A DNA stretch of 64,000 nt from CAVVUC01 sp963751395 (lineage in GTDB: Bacteria; Verrucomicrobiota; Verrucomicrobiia; Chthoniobacterales; Chthoniobacteraceae), in NCBI GenBank assembly GCA_963751395.1, contig CAVVUC010000003.1, forward strand, positions 686,294 to 750,293, read 5' to 3'. Positions within the stretch are counted from its first letter, which is position 1, and each line of letters starts with the position of its first letter. The notes below the pieces were generated by a model. It was not told the origin of the DNA. It was given only the letters and a program-made list of their open reading frames with translations, and made no database searches. This document shows, piece by piece, positions 18,585-27,456 of the stretch. A program made the translations under genes and the position numbers.

Positions 18585-18973
18585 TGTTTGGAGGAAGGTT
18601 TCGCGACCCGGAATACTGCTTCGGTGCCGCCATTTTTCCGTGGCTTGATTGTAAGTTCACCCCGGATTAAGCCAGCGCGATACTTCATCACCCACCAGCC
18701 GGCTCTCATCATGCCGGATAAATCTGCCGCCAGCCCGCGGCCGTTATCCACCCGCACAATAGCGTCCATCATGCTCTTATAAAACACACGGTATTTTTCC
18801 TCCAAATAAAACAGGGCTCCCTTGGCCTGATTGCGTTCCGAGATGCCACGGTTGTTTCTGCGAGAGCCTGGAAACGCGTGAGTTTCTTTGCCCGGGTTGA
18901 ACCGGCCCGGCCTGCTAGTTTGATACCACTTGCCGTGTCTGGATTGGATGCTGGCTGGCAGGTATTGCTCCAC
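18581..18973 (-). pseudogene. Sensor histidine kinase remnant with internal deletion
   Basis: Only the ends of a kinase remain. Residues about 57-76 look like the start of a PAS sensor (LEEKYRVFYKSMMDAIVRVD). They are joined directly to the ATP-binding lid of an HPK7-type kinase: DNGRGLAADLSG, MKYRAGLIRGELTIKPRKNG and GTEAVFRV. The rest of PAS, the dimerisation helix with the phosphorylated His, and the N-box are missing. The first 50 residues have no similarity and may not be translated. The stop overlaps the start of the response regulator by four bases, showing it was the cognate sensor. A deletion of several hundred codons within the gene is the simplest explanation. Confidence 0.6.
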
Positions 18974-19099
18974 GATTACTTCTAGATTTCGCCAAAGTGT
19001 AGGGCTGATTTTTGCAAATACAACAAGACCATTTTAGCGAAAAGTTAAAGGGCGGAGAGGCGCTTTTCTCGTTTTTCGGAATCGCGCAGAATCGCGCGC

Positions 19100-19550
19100 G
19101 ACTGGTGTCCGAAACTGACCGTGCAGGTCAAACGCGGGGCGCAGGCAATCGCCACCTGGACGCCCGTGGACGAGCACTGCGCGGTCGGGGAGTTTCGGGC
19201 CATACTGCAGGGCTGGGACCGGGAGCGGCGCTTCGTGGTGCTGCGGGAACGGGTGCGCGAGACCAGGGCCGCGGTGGGCCGGCGTCTGCTGGAGGTGCCC
19301 GGCTACACGTTTCGCATCTGGGTGACCAGCCAGCACCGAGGATGCGCGGGTGCTGTGGCGCGATTACAACGGGCGTGCGAGGGGCGAGCAGCGCATCGAG
19401 GAGTTGAAGCACGACCTGGCTGCGGACGGATTTTGCACGCAGGCGTTCTGGGCCACGGGGGCGGCCTTCCTGGCGGTGATCTTCGCCTTCAATCTGCTGG
19501 CCGTTTACCAACAGCAGGTCATGGCCGGCAGCGGTTGCCGGCATCACCGC
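19100..19550 (+). mobile_element. IS1380-type transposase, C-terminal remnant
   Basis: Across two frames the plus strand reads LTVQVKRGAQAIATWTPVDE, WDRERRFVVLRERVRE, VPGYTFRIWVTSQH, VLWRDYNGRARGEQRIEELK and HDLAADGFCTQAFWATGAAF then LAVIFAFNLLAVYQQQ. The YNGRAxxExRIEELKxDxxxDGF block with its catalytic Glu is the DDE end of IS1380/IS4-like transposases. The N-terminal half, start codon and terminal inverted repeats are not seen, and a shift is needed near 19345. It is a dead fragment wedged between the broken kinase and carB, and probably took part in that rearrangement. Confidence 0.75.
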
Positions 19551-19740
19551 CACCGTGGATGGATTGACCCGCGACCGTTCGCCCACGAGCCTAGAAGCGG
19601 CGGATCGCGAGGTGTATCTGTTGGTCAAGGAAGGCATCAAGGTGTCCGTGCCCGAAACGGATTCGATACCGCGCCCTGGATGTTTGTCTTCAACCCCTCG
19701 ACCATCACCCGCCCTGCGGCCACCCTTTATGGAGTGAAAA

Positions 19741-22700
19741 TCAGGCGTGATACTCCTGCAACGTCTTCACCGTCACGCCGCTCTTTTGCAGCGAACGAAT
19801 CCCTCGCAGGCTCGCGCGCGCGGCGCTGAGGGTGGTCATGATCGGGATGCGGGTGGCGACGGCGGCGCTGCGGATTTTGATCTCGTCCTCGCGCGGCGAT
19901 TTGCCGCTCGGCGTGTTGATGATGAAATGCGATTTCGCCGTTCTTGATCATGTCGAGCACGTTCGGGCGGCCTTCGGTGAGCTTGAAGAGGCTTGTTCAC
20001 TGGCACTCCCTTGGCTGTCGAGGGCCGTGGCGGTGCCGCCGGTGGCGAAAAGCTTGAAGCCGAGCTCCGCGATATTCGGCGGCGAGCGCGGCGACGTCCT
20101 GTTTGTCGGCGTCTTTGACGCTGATGAACATGTTGCCGCCCTGTCGGCAGCGGCGGCTGCGCGGCCATCTGCGCCTTGGCGTAAGCGAGGCCGAGATCGT
20201 CGTCGATGCCCATGACTTCGCCGGTCGATTTCATTTCCGGCCCGAGCGCGATGTCGATGCCGGGGAAGCTGGATGAACGGGAAGACGGCTTCCTTCACGC
20301 GAGTAATGCGGCGGGATGATTTCCTTCGTGAAGCCGAGTTCGCTTGAGCGTTTTGCCGGCCATGATTTTTGCGGCGAGCTTCGCGAGCGGTACGCCGATC
20401 GCCTTGCTGACGAACGGCACGGTGCGCGAGGCGCGCGGGTTGACTTCGAGCACATAGACGCTGCTCGTCCTTCACGGCGAACTGCACGTTCATCAGGCCG
20501 CGCACGTTCAGCTCCTTCGCCATCGCCTTGGTCGCGCTGGCGATTGTCTGTCTTCACCGACTTGCGACAGCGAAAACGACGGGATCACGCACGCGCTGTC
20601 GCCGCTGTGGATGCCGGCCTGCTCGATGTGCTCCATGATCGCGCCGATGACGACGGTCTCGCCGTCGCTGATGCAATCGACATCCACCTCGATGGCGTCT
20701 TCGAGGAAGCGATCGACCAGGATCGGACGGTCGGACTGGGCAGCCCTCCCGCTCGAGACGAGGCGTTGTCCTCGATGGCCGCGCGCACGTAGCGGCGCAG
20801 GTCGGTTTCGTTGTAGACGATCTCCATCGCCGCGTCCGCCGAGCACGAAGCGACGGGCGGACGAGCACGGGGTAGCCGATCCGGTTCGCGATCTCGACGG
20901 CTTCGTCCTCGTTCGTGGCGGTGCCGCTCGGCGTTTGCGGAAGCCGAGCTTGTCGAGCATCGCGGCGAAAAGTTTGCGGTCCTCGGCGATCTCGATGCTC
21001 TCGGGCTGGGTGCCGATGATGTTGCACGCCGTTCGCCGCGAGGCCGGCGGCGAGGTTGAGCGGCGTCTGGCCGCCGAACTGCACGATGACGCCCCAGCAT
21101 TTTTCCTGCTCGTAGATGTTGAGCACGTCTTCGAGCGTGAGCGGCTCGAAGTAGAGTTTGTCGCTCGTGTCGTAGTCGGTCGAAACGGTCTCGGGGTTCG
21201 AGTTGACCATGATGGTCTCGAAGCCGAGCTCCTTGCAGCGCGAACGCGGCATGGACGCAGCAGTAGTCGAACTCGATGCCCTGCCCGATGCGGTTCGGTC
21301 CGCCGCCGAGGATCATGACCTTCTTTTTGTCGCTCGGCGCGCGTCTCGTTTTCGTCGCCGTAGGTCGAGTAGTAATACGGCGTGTAGGCCTCGAACTCGG
21401 CGGCGCAGGTATCCACGAGGCGGTAGGTCGGGACGATGCCCGCCGCTTTGCGCTGCGCGCGGATCTCCGCCTCGGTCACGCCGCAGATCGTGGCAAGCTG
21501 GCGGTCGGAAAAGCCGAGCTTCTTCGCGCGCAGAATCGGGATGTCGTGCGGGTGTTCCTGCGTAGTGAGATCTCGTGATCGACGAGCTGTTTGATGTTGT
21601 GCAGGAACCAGCGGTCGATCTTCGTCAGTTCAAAAATCTCCTCGACGTCGAGGCCGGCGTGCAGCGCGTAGCGCAGATAGAAAATGCGCTCGGCGTTCGG
21701 CACCGACAGCTTGCGCTGGATCAATTCCATATCCCATCGCCGGACGGCGTTCGCGCCGGCAGTCTCTTGCCGTCGGCGCCGAGGCCGAAGCGCCCGATCT
21801 CCAGAGAGCGCAGCGCCTTTTGCAGCGCTTCCTTGAACGTGCGGCCGATCGCCATCGCCTCGCCGACGCTCTTCATCTGCGTGGTCAGCGTCGGGTCGGC
21901 TGCGGGAATTTTTCGAAGGTGAAGCGCGGGAATTTGACGACGCAGTAGTCGATCGTCGGCTCGAAGCTCGCGGGCGTCTCGCGGGTGATGTCGTTGCTCA
22001 CCTCGTCGAGCGTGTAGCCGACGGCGAGCTTCGCGGCGATCTTTGCAATCGGGAAGCCGGTGGCCTTCGACGCGAGCGCCGACGAGCGCGAGACGCGCGG
22101 GTTCATCTCGATGACGACCATCCGGCCGTTTTCGGGATCGACGGCGAACTGGATGTTCGAGCCGCCCGTCTCGACGCCGATCTCGCGGATGACCGCGAAC
22201 GACGCGTCGCGCATGAGCTGGATATTCGCGGTCGGTGAGCGTCTGGGCCGGCGCGACGGTGATCGAGTCGCCCGGTGTGCACGCCCATCGGGTCGAGGTT
22301 TTCGATCGAGCAAATGATGACGCAGTTGTCGGCGCGGTCGCGCATCACCTCCATCTCGAACTCCTTCCAGCCGAGCAGCGATTCCTCGATGAGCACCTCG
22401 CTGACCGGCGACAGATCGAGGCCGCGCGCGACGATTTCCTCGAATTCCTCGCGGTTGTAAGCGATGCCGCCGCCCGCGCCGCCGAGCGTGAAAGCGGGCC
22501 GGATGATCAGCGGAAAAGCGCCGATCTGCAAAGCGACTTTGCGCCCTTCCTCAATCGTGTGCGCCGTGCCGGAGCGCGGCACATCGAGGCCGATCTTGAT
22601 CATCGCCTCCTTGAACAGCTGGCGATCCTCGCCCTTGGCGATCGCCTCGGCGTTCGCGCCGATCAACCGGACGTTGTGCCGCTCGAGCGCGCCATTTTTC

Positions 22701-23008
22701 ACAAGCTCCATCGCAGCGTTGAGCGCCGTCTGGCCGCCGAGCGTCGGCAGAATCGCGTCCGGCTTCTCCCGCTCGATGATTTTTTCGACCACCTCCGCCG
22801 TGATCGGCTCGATGTAAGTGCGCTACGCGAACTCCGGGTCGGTCATGATCGTCGCCGGGTTCGAGTTGACCAGCACGACCTCGTAGCCTTCCTCGGCCAG
22901 CGCCTTGCAAGCCTGGACGCCGGAGTAATCGAACTCGCACCCCTGCCCGATGACGATGGGGCCGGAGCCGATGAGGAGGATTTTTTTGAGGTCGGTATTT
23001 TTGGGCAT
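19741..23008 (-). CDS. carB: Carbamoyl-phosphate synthase large subunit, heavily frame-disrupted
   Basis: Makes carbamoyl phosphate from bicarbonate, glutamine-derived ammonia and two ATP for arginine and pyrimidine synthesis. It starts MPKNTDLKKILLIGSGPIVI then GQGCEFDYSGVQACKAL. Blocks in order: LPTLGGQTALNAAMEL, PAFTLGGAGGGIAYN (ATP grasp 1), EVLIEESLLGWKEFEMEVMR, ENLDPMGVHTG, QFAVDPENGRMVVIEMNPRV, the second half from LILGGGPNRIGQGIEFDYC, and a C-terminal MGS-like domain ending KSGVTVKTLQEYHA at 19741. The overall span is about 1,089 codons, normal for the family. At least ten single-base shifts are present, plus a TAG at 22823-22825 where the family has an ordinary codon (DPEFA*RTYIEP). 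Order and completeness favour sequencing error. No carA is adjacent. Confidence 0.9.
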
Positions 23009-23133
23009 GAAAAGAGGAAAAGTGTGATGTCTTTAGCAGAGCGATTTGTGACCGGCAATGATCGAAAGACAATTCTCTTTTCTTTTTGTGGGCGACATTT
23101 TACTTTCCCCAGTGTTAATACCAAGTGAACGCT

Positions 23134-23403
23134 ATGTTTGAACTCGAAGTTTATGCAGCAGGTGTGCGGAATCTGGAGAAAATCCTCGAACTCGACCATG
23201 AGCTGGAGGCAGTTCCCGGATTGCGCTACAAAGTGGACAGCAATCACGACATCGTTTACCTCGAGTTCGACGAGCCGACCTACACCATTCAAGAAGTGCG
23301 CGGCATTTTCCGCAAACTCAACCTCGAAGCGCGCATCGTCGGCTCCATCCCGCCCGAATTGAATCCGAAGAGCAAGACGCAGCCGCTGAGGATGGTGCCC
23401 TGA
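23134..23403 (+). CDS. Small protein of unknown function, ferredoxin-like pattern
   Basis: 89 residues from the ATG at 23134: MFELEVYAAGVRNLEKILEL, then DHELEAVPGLRYKVDSNHDI, VYLEFDEPTYTIQEVRGIFR and KLNLEARIVGSIPPEL. The order beta-alpha-beta-beta-alpha-beta and the central VDSNHDIVYLEF strand pair fit a small ferredoxin-like (HMA-like) fold, but there is no CxxC metal site. The GTG at 23125 is an alternative start. It is divergent from carB and 50 bases upstream of mlaE on the same strand, so it may be transcribed with the lipid-transport genes. The frame is intact. No named family recognised. Confidence 0.7.
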   Translation: MFELEVYAAGVRNLEKILELDHELEAVPGLRYKVDSNHDIVYLEFDEPTYTIQEVRGIFRKLNLEARIVGSIPPELNPKSKTQPLRMVP

Positions 23404-23453
23404 GCATTCGGGCTTGCTGAATTTCTGCAAGATTCAGCTACAGTCTGTCCGAT

Positions 23454-24245
23454 ATGGCAGCCCTCATCAGGTATTTCGGACGCAACGCTCTTTCGTTCCT
23501 CGGCTATGTGGGCGAACTCGTTCTGCTTGCCGTTGACACTTGCCGCTCGATGTTTGTCGCCCCGATTCGCTGGCGGCTTTTTTTCAAACAACTGCTCGAA
23601 GTCGGCTTCCGGTCGCAGCTTGTTGTCATGGTCACCGGAGCGTTCACCGGAGCGGTGTTCGCGGCGCAGACCTATTTTCAATTTCACCGGCTGGGAATGG
23701 ATTCGGCAGTCGGGGCGGTCGTCTCCGTGTCGATGTTTCGCGAGTTGGGACCGGTGATGACGGGGTTGATGATCGCCGGGCGGGTGGGCGCGGCGATGTC
23801 GGCGGAAATCGGCACGATGAAAGTCACCGAACAGATCGACGCTTTGCGCGCGCTTGGGGTTTACCCGATTGATTATCTCGTCGTGCCGCGAATGCTCGCG
23901 ATGGTTCTGTCCAGCGCCGTTGCTCGTGGCCGAGTGCGTCGGGATGGGCATTCTTGCCGGTTACTTTGTCGGCGTGCATTTGATGGACATTCCCAATGCG
24001 TATTACGTCGATTACATGCTGAAATTCACCGGCTCGCGCGACATCAAGATGGCGCTCAGCAAAGGTTTTGTTTTCGCGATCGTCATCGTGTTCGTCAGTT
24101 GCCACCAGGGTTGAACGCGAAGGAAGGCGCCGAGGGTGTCGGTCGTGCGCCCACGGAGGCGGTGGTGATCGGATCGCTCGGCATCCTGATCGTGAATTTT
24201 TTCCTGTCGCTGTTATTGAACGCGATTTTCCCAGGCGGCGTCTGA
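23454..24245 (+). CDS. mlaE: MlaE-type ABC transporter permease, frameshifted
   Basis: Inner-membrane permease of an MCE lipid transport system that moves phospholipids between the two membranes. It begins MAALIRYFGRNALSFLGYVG and shows the family blocks FFKQLLEVGFRSQLVVMVTG, AFTGAVFAAQTYFQFHRLGM, the coupling motif FRELGPVMTGLMIAGRVGAA, and EIGTMKVTEQIDALRALGV. A base is lost near 23920, after which LLVAECVGMGILAGYFVGVH and SKGFVFAIVIVFVSCHQG follow; a further shift near 24110 restores the end LNAKEGAEGVGRAPTEAVV, with LGILIVNFFLSLLLNAI as the last helix. The stop is 7 bases before mlaF, indicating an operon. Confidence 0.9.
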   Translation: MAALIRYFGRNALSFLGYVGELVLLAVDTCRSMFVAPIRWRLFFKQLLEVGFRSQLVVMVTGAFTGAVFAAQTYFQFHRLGMDSAVGAVVSVSMFRELGPVMTGLMIAGRVGAAMSAEIGTMKVTEQIDALRALGVYPIDYLVVPRMLAMVLSSAVARGRVRRDGHSCRLLCRRAFDGHSQCVLRRLHAEIHRLARHQDGAQQRFCFRDRHRVRQLPPGLNAKEGAEGVGRAPTEAVVIGSLGILIVNFFLSLLLNAIFPGGV

Positions 24246-24252
24246 CCGGTCC

Positions 24253-25007
24253 ATGGCAACGGAAAACCTCATCACCATTCGCGATTTGCACAAACGCCTC
24301 GGACGCCAGGAGGTGCTTCGCGGCGTGGATCTCGATGTCCCGCTGGGCCAAACGCTAGTCGTGCTCGGGCGCAGCGGCGGCGGCAAGAGCGTGCTGCTCA
24401 AGCACATCATCGGCTTGATGAAACCGGACCGCGGAGAAGTGATCATCGACGGGCAGGATGTCGTCGCCTTGTCGGAGCGGCAGCTCGGCGCGGTGCGCAA
24501 GAAGATCGGCGATTTTATTCCAAAGCGCCGCGCTGTTCGACTCGATGAGCGTTGAGGAAAACGTGGCGTTCCCCCTGCGCGAAGCCGGGCATCAAGGACA
24601 TGAAGGTCATCGACCAAAAAGTCGCGGAGGCGCTCGAAGTCGTGGACCTGGCGGGGGAGCAAAAGAAGATGCCGGAGAATCTGAGCGGCGGCATGAAAAA
24701 GCGCGTCGGACTTGCGCGCGCAATCGTCAACAATCCGGCGTGCATCCTTTACGACGAGCCGACGACCGGCCTCGACCCGATCGTCGCCGACTCGATCAAC
24801 CGCCTGATTCGACGCTTGCAAAAGCGCTTTCGCGTGACATCCATTGTCGTGACTCACGACATGAAAAGCACCTTCCACGTTGCCGACCAGATCGCCTATT
24901 TGCACGAGGGGCGGATTTATTTCAAAGGCACCACGGACGAGTTGCGCGCATGCACCGACCCCCTGGTTCAGAACTTCATGGAGGGGCGTTCGGACCTGCC
25001 TGAATAG
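24253..25007 (+). CDS. mlaF: MlaF-type ABC transporter ATPase, frameshifted
   Basis: Cytoplasmic ATPase that powers the MlaE permease. It starts MATENLITIRDLHKRLGRQE; the Walker A loop is GRSGGGKSV, the Q-loop region is LFQSAALFDSMSVEENVAFP, the ABC signature is LSGGMKKRVGLARAI, Walker B is CILYDEPTTGLDPI, and the switch His is in VVTHDMKSTFHVADQIAYL. The frame shifts near 24520 (an extra T in a T-run) and near 24590, with motifs in order on either side. Length of about 250 is normal. It sits four bases upstream of the MCE gene. Confidence 0.92.
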
Positions 25008-25010
25008 CGC

Positions 25011-25949
25011 ATGAAAGACACGGAAAAAGCTCTCGAATTCAAGGTCGGTCTCTTCGTGCTGATTGGCACATGCTTCATCGGAGCGATGATTCTGAAGTTT
25101 GGCTTGATTGGCCAGGGCTTCACGACCTTCTACCAGCTCGATGTTGAATTTCCAAATGGAAGCGGGCTGATCAAAAACTCCGACGTGCAACTCTCGGGAG
25201 CGCGCATCGGTTATGTCGTCGAGAAGCCGAAGGTCACTCAGTTAATGAGCAGCGTGACCGTGCCGATCATGGTTCAATCGAGCGTGAAAATTCCACGAGA
25301 AATGGAGTTTCGCGTGGGAAGCTCGGGGTTGCTCGGCGACCGGTTCGTCGAGATCGTGCCGACGATCAAGTTCGATCCAAAAAAATTCGACTCGAACGAT
25401 CCCTCGCAAGTTTATTCTCCGGGAGAAAAGATCATCGGAACGCAGGCCGGTGGACTGGAGGCTCTGCAGAAAAAAGGCGAGGAGGTTCTCGACAAGCTAA
25501 AGGACGAAATCGACACGCTTAAGGAAACGACTTTGAAGATTAACAACGATTTCCTGAGCAACACAAACCAGAAAAATCTGACTGACACATTCGCCAATCT
25601 CAAAACGACGAGCGCGAATTTCGCCGACGCCTCGAAGAACATCAAGACCGTCGTGCAGAATGCGCAGGGGGCAGTCGATAGCGCGAAGCAAACGATGGAG
25701 ACGGCCAACGGCGCGGCCAACGATCTTCGCACGACAATTGCAAGCGCCCGGCAGACGCTCGATGCCGCCAAAGCCGTGATTGAAAAGGCCTCTCAGGGCA
25801 ACGGACTCATCGCGACACTGCTCACCAATCGCGAACTTGCGGACAATCTCAAGGCGCTTGTCGCCAACCTGCGGCAGCGAGGGGTTCTCTTTTACAGGGA
25901 CGCCGCGCCACCGCGCCAGACGCCGCAGGCACCAAGCCGGTCACGCTAA
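25011..25949 (+). CDS. mlaD: MlaD-type MCE-domain protein
   Basis: Periplasmic, membrane-anchored substrate-binding part of the lipid transport system. MKDTEKALEFKVGLFVLIGT leads into one N-terminal transmembrane helix. The MCE domain follows: FYQLDVEFPNGSGLIKNSDV, QLSGARIGYVVEKPKV, EMEFRVGSSGLLGDRFVEIV. Residues about 150-290 form a long helical or coiled-coil region (LKDEIDTLKETTLKINNDFL, ASARQTLDAAKAVIEKASQG). The last 15 residues, after VANLRQRGVLFYRD, are of low complexity and may reflect a small shift. It completes a mlaE-mlaF-mlaD operon; no mlaB or mlaC is present. Confidence 0.9.
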   Translation: MKDTEKALEFKVGLFVLIGTCFIGAMILKFGLIGQGFTTFYQLDVEFPNGSGLIKNSDVQLSGARIGYVVEKPKVTQLMSSVTVPIMVQSSVKIPREMEFRVGSSGLLGDRFVEIVPTIKFDPKKFDSNDPSQVYSPGEKIIGTQAGGLEALQKKGEEVLDKLKDEIDTLKETTLKINNDFLSNTNQKNLTDTFANLKTTSANFADASKNIKTVVQNAQGAVDSAKQTMETANGAANDLRTTIASARQTLDAAKAVIEKASQGNGLIATLLTNRELADNLKALVANLRQRGVLFYRDAAPPRQTPQAPSRSR

Positions 25950-25974
25950 ATCACCTTTACCCAAGTTTCTGCGG

Positions 25975-26976
25975 ATGACTCCGGCCAAAACGATCAATCT
26001 GCTCAGGGTTTTGTTCGTTATCTTTGCCTGCTTCATGGGCTCGGCGATTGGCGAGACGATCTACTCTTCGCACCCGATCGGCATTGCGGTCGGCTTGATC
26101 TTCGGCCTTGCCGTCGTGCTGGCGGACCGGCTACTGAAAGGCTTTACGCTGCGCGTATTCTCTTCGGCGACCTTCGGATTGCTCATGGGCCTGCTTGCCG
26201 CGAAGCTCTTGCTCGGATCGAACATCTTAAGATACCAGTCCGAGGAAACCACTTGGGTGATCGGGCTGATCGTTTACGGCATGTTCGGCTATCTGGGAAT
26301 GATGCTCGCCATCCGCAGCAATCGCGATGAGTTCTCGATCATCATTCCCTACGTGCGTTTCCAGCGCTCAGGCCTCGAGGACACACCCGTGCTCGTGGAC
26401 ACGAACATCATCATCGATGGACGCATCGCCGAACTCTGCGCCACGGGATTCCTCAGTTCCTCGCTGATCGTGCCGCGTTTCATCCTGGACGAACTCCAGC
26501 GCCTTGCTGATTCCAACGATCCGCAGAAGCGCGAGTGCGGCCGGCGCGGCCTCGATTCGCTGAATGAAATGCAGAAAAATCCTCAGCTTGTGGTGACGAT
26601 TCACAACTCGGACTCGGACTCCGACATGCCGGTGGACACCAAGCTGGTGCAAGTCGCACGTCTGCTCCAGGCCCGCCTGCTCAGCAACGACTCGAACCTT
26701 TGCAAAATCGCCCGCCTGCAAAATGTTTCCGTGCTAAACCTGAACGATCTGGCCAAAGCGATGCGCCATGCCATCGCGACCGGTGACGAGATTGAACTGG
26801 CGCTCGTTAAAGAAGGCCGCGACCCGCATCAAGCCGTCGGTTATCTGAGCGACGGCACCATGATCGTGGTGAACCACGCACGCGGACACCTGGGCAGGAC
26901 GGTTACCGTCACCATCGTCAGCGTCCTACAAACGGCGGCGGGCCGTTTGTTTTTTGCAGACCTAAAGCACTCCTAA
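25975..26976 (+). CDS. Membrane-anchored PIN/TRAM-domain protein (YacL-like)
   Basis: Probable membrane-bound RNase-like protein. The ATG at 25975 gives MTPAKTINLLRVLFVIFACF and four N-terminal hydrophobic segments (to about residue 110: IGIAVGLIFGLAVVLADRLL, SSATFGLLMGLLAAKLLL, WVIGLIVYGMFGYLGMML). The PIN domain then reads PVLVDTNIIIDGRIAELCAT, IVPRFILDELQRLADS and LSNDSNLCKIARLQNVSVLN, with the acidic residues of the metal site (DTN, E, SND). A TRAM domain closes the protein: VKEGRDPHQAVGYLSDGTMI, VVNHARGHLGRTVTVTI. Length (333) and architecture match the Bacillus YacL group. The frame is intact. It starts 26 bases after mlaD and may be co-transcribed. Confidence 0.9.
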   Translation: MTPAKTINLLRVLFVIFACFMGSAIGETIYSSHPIGIAVGLIFGLAVVLADRLLKGFTLRVFSSATFGLLMGLLAAKLLLGSNILRYQSEETTWVIGLIVYGMFGYLGMMLAIRSNRDEFSIIIPYVRFQRSGLEDTPVLVDTNIIIDGRIAELCATGFLSSSLIVPRFILDELQRLADSNDPQKRECGRRGLDSLNEMQKNPQLVVTIHNSDSDSDMPVDTKLVQVARLLQARLLSNDSNLCKIARLQNVSVLNLNDLAKAMRHAIATGDEIELALVKEGRDPHQAVGYLSDGTMIVVNHARGHLGRTVTVTIVSVLQTAAGRLFFADLKHS

Positions 26977-27071
26977 GACGTCATCGACGACATACAGTGC
27001 CTCGCGCAGAAGGCTGCGAATGCCTGCTTAAAGAAGGTGGGGGAAGTCGAATCCGAAAGGGGAAACTGGTT

Positions 27072-27308
27072 TTAACCCAGCGTCCTCTCGAAGGCAATGA
27101 GACGGGCAAATGCTTCCGCGAAATCCTTGAAGGCCTCGGCTGGCAACATGATCGTGTCACGGCGACCGCCGACGTCCTCAGTTATTTTTAGAAAGCGCCC
27201 TCTATTGTTTTCTTTGAGATCGAGAAAAAATATCTTGCGCTCCATCGCAATTTTCTCCGATGCGATGGGATCAATCATCAACTTCTCACCTGGATTTTCG
27301 TTAATCAT
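27072..27308 (-). CDS. Pur-alpha-family single-stranded nucleic-acid-binding protein
   Basis: 78 residues. The core IAMERKIFFLDLKENNRGRF, LKITEDVGGRRDTIMLPAEA, FKDFAEAFARLI matches the PUR repeat (ERKxFFLDLKEN-GRFLKI--D-GGRRDTIMLP-E---F) found in bacterial PUR-domain (DUF3276-like) proteins of Bacteroidetes, spirochaetes and Verrucomicrobiota. One PUR repeat is present, as is usual for the bacterial proteins, which dimerise. It probably binds single-stranded DNA or RNA as a regulator; the targets are unknown. An A/G-rich stretch precedes the ATG at 27308. The frame is intact. Confidence 0.82.
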   Translation of the reverse strand: MINENPGEKLMIDPIASEKIAMERKIFFLDLKENNRGRFLKITEDVGGRRDTIMLPAEAFKDFAEAFARLIAFERTLG

Positions 27309-27456
27309 AATTTTCGAAACTTAAATGAACATGCGTATCAGGGTTTCCCTGAATGAAAAGCAAAATTTGTAAATTTGCTTCCGTTGCTCCAAACACCTTG
27401 CCTCGAGTATAGTTGCGTTCATAGGATCGCACTCATTTACAGGCTTGCAAAAACAT

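Noticed and set aside
19555..19737. Possible N-terminus of a type I restriction enzyme subunit
   Set aside because: Only about 20 residues (SLEAADREVYLLVKEGIKVS) look similar and the following residues do not fit; not strong enough for annotation.
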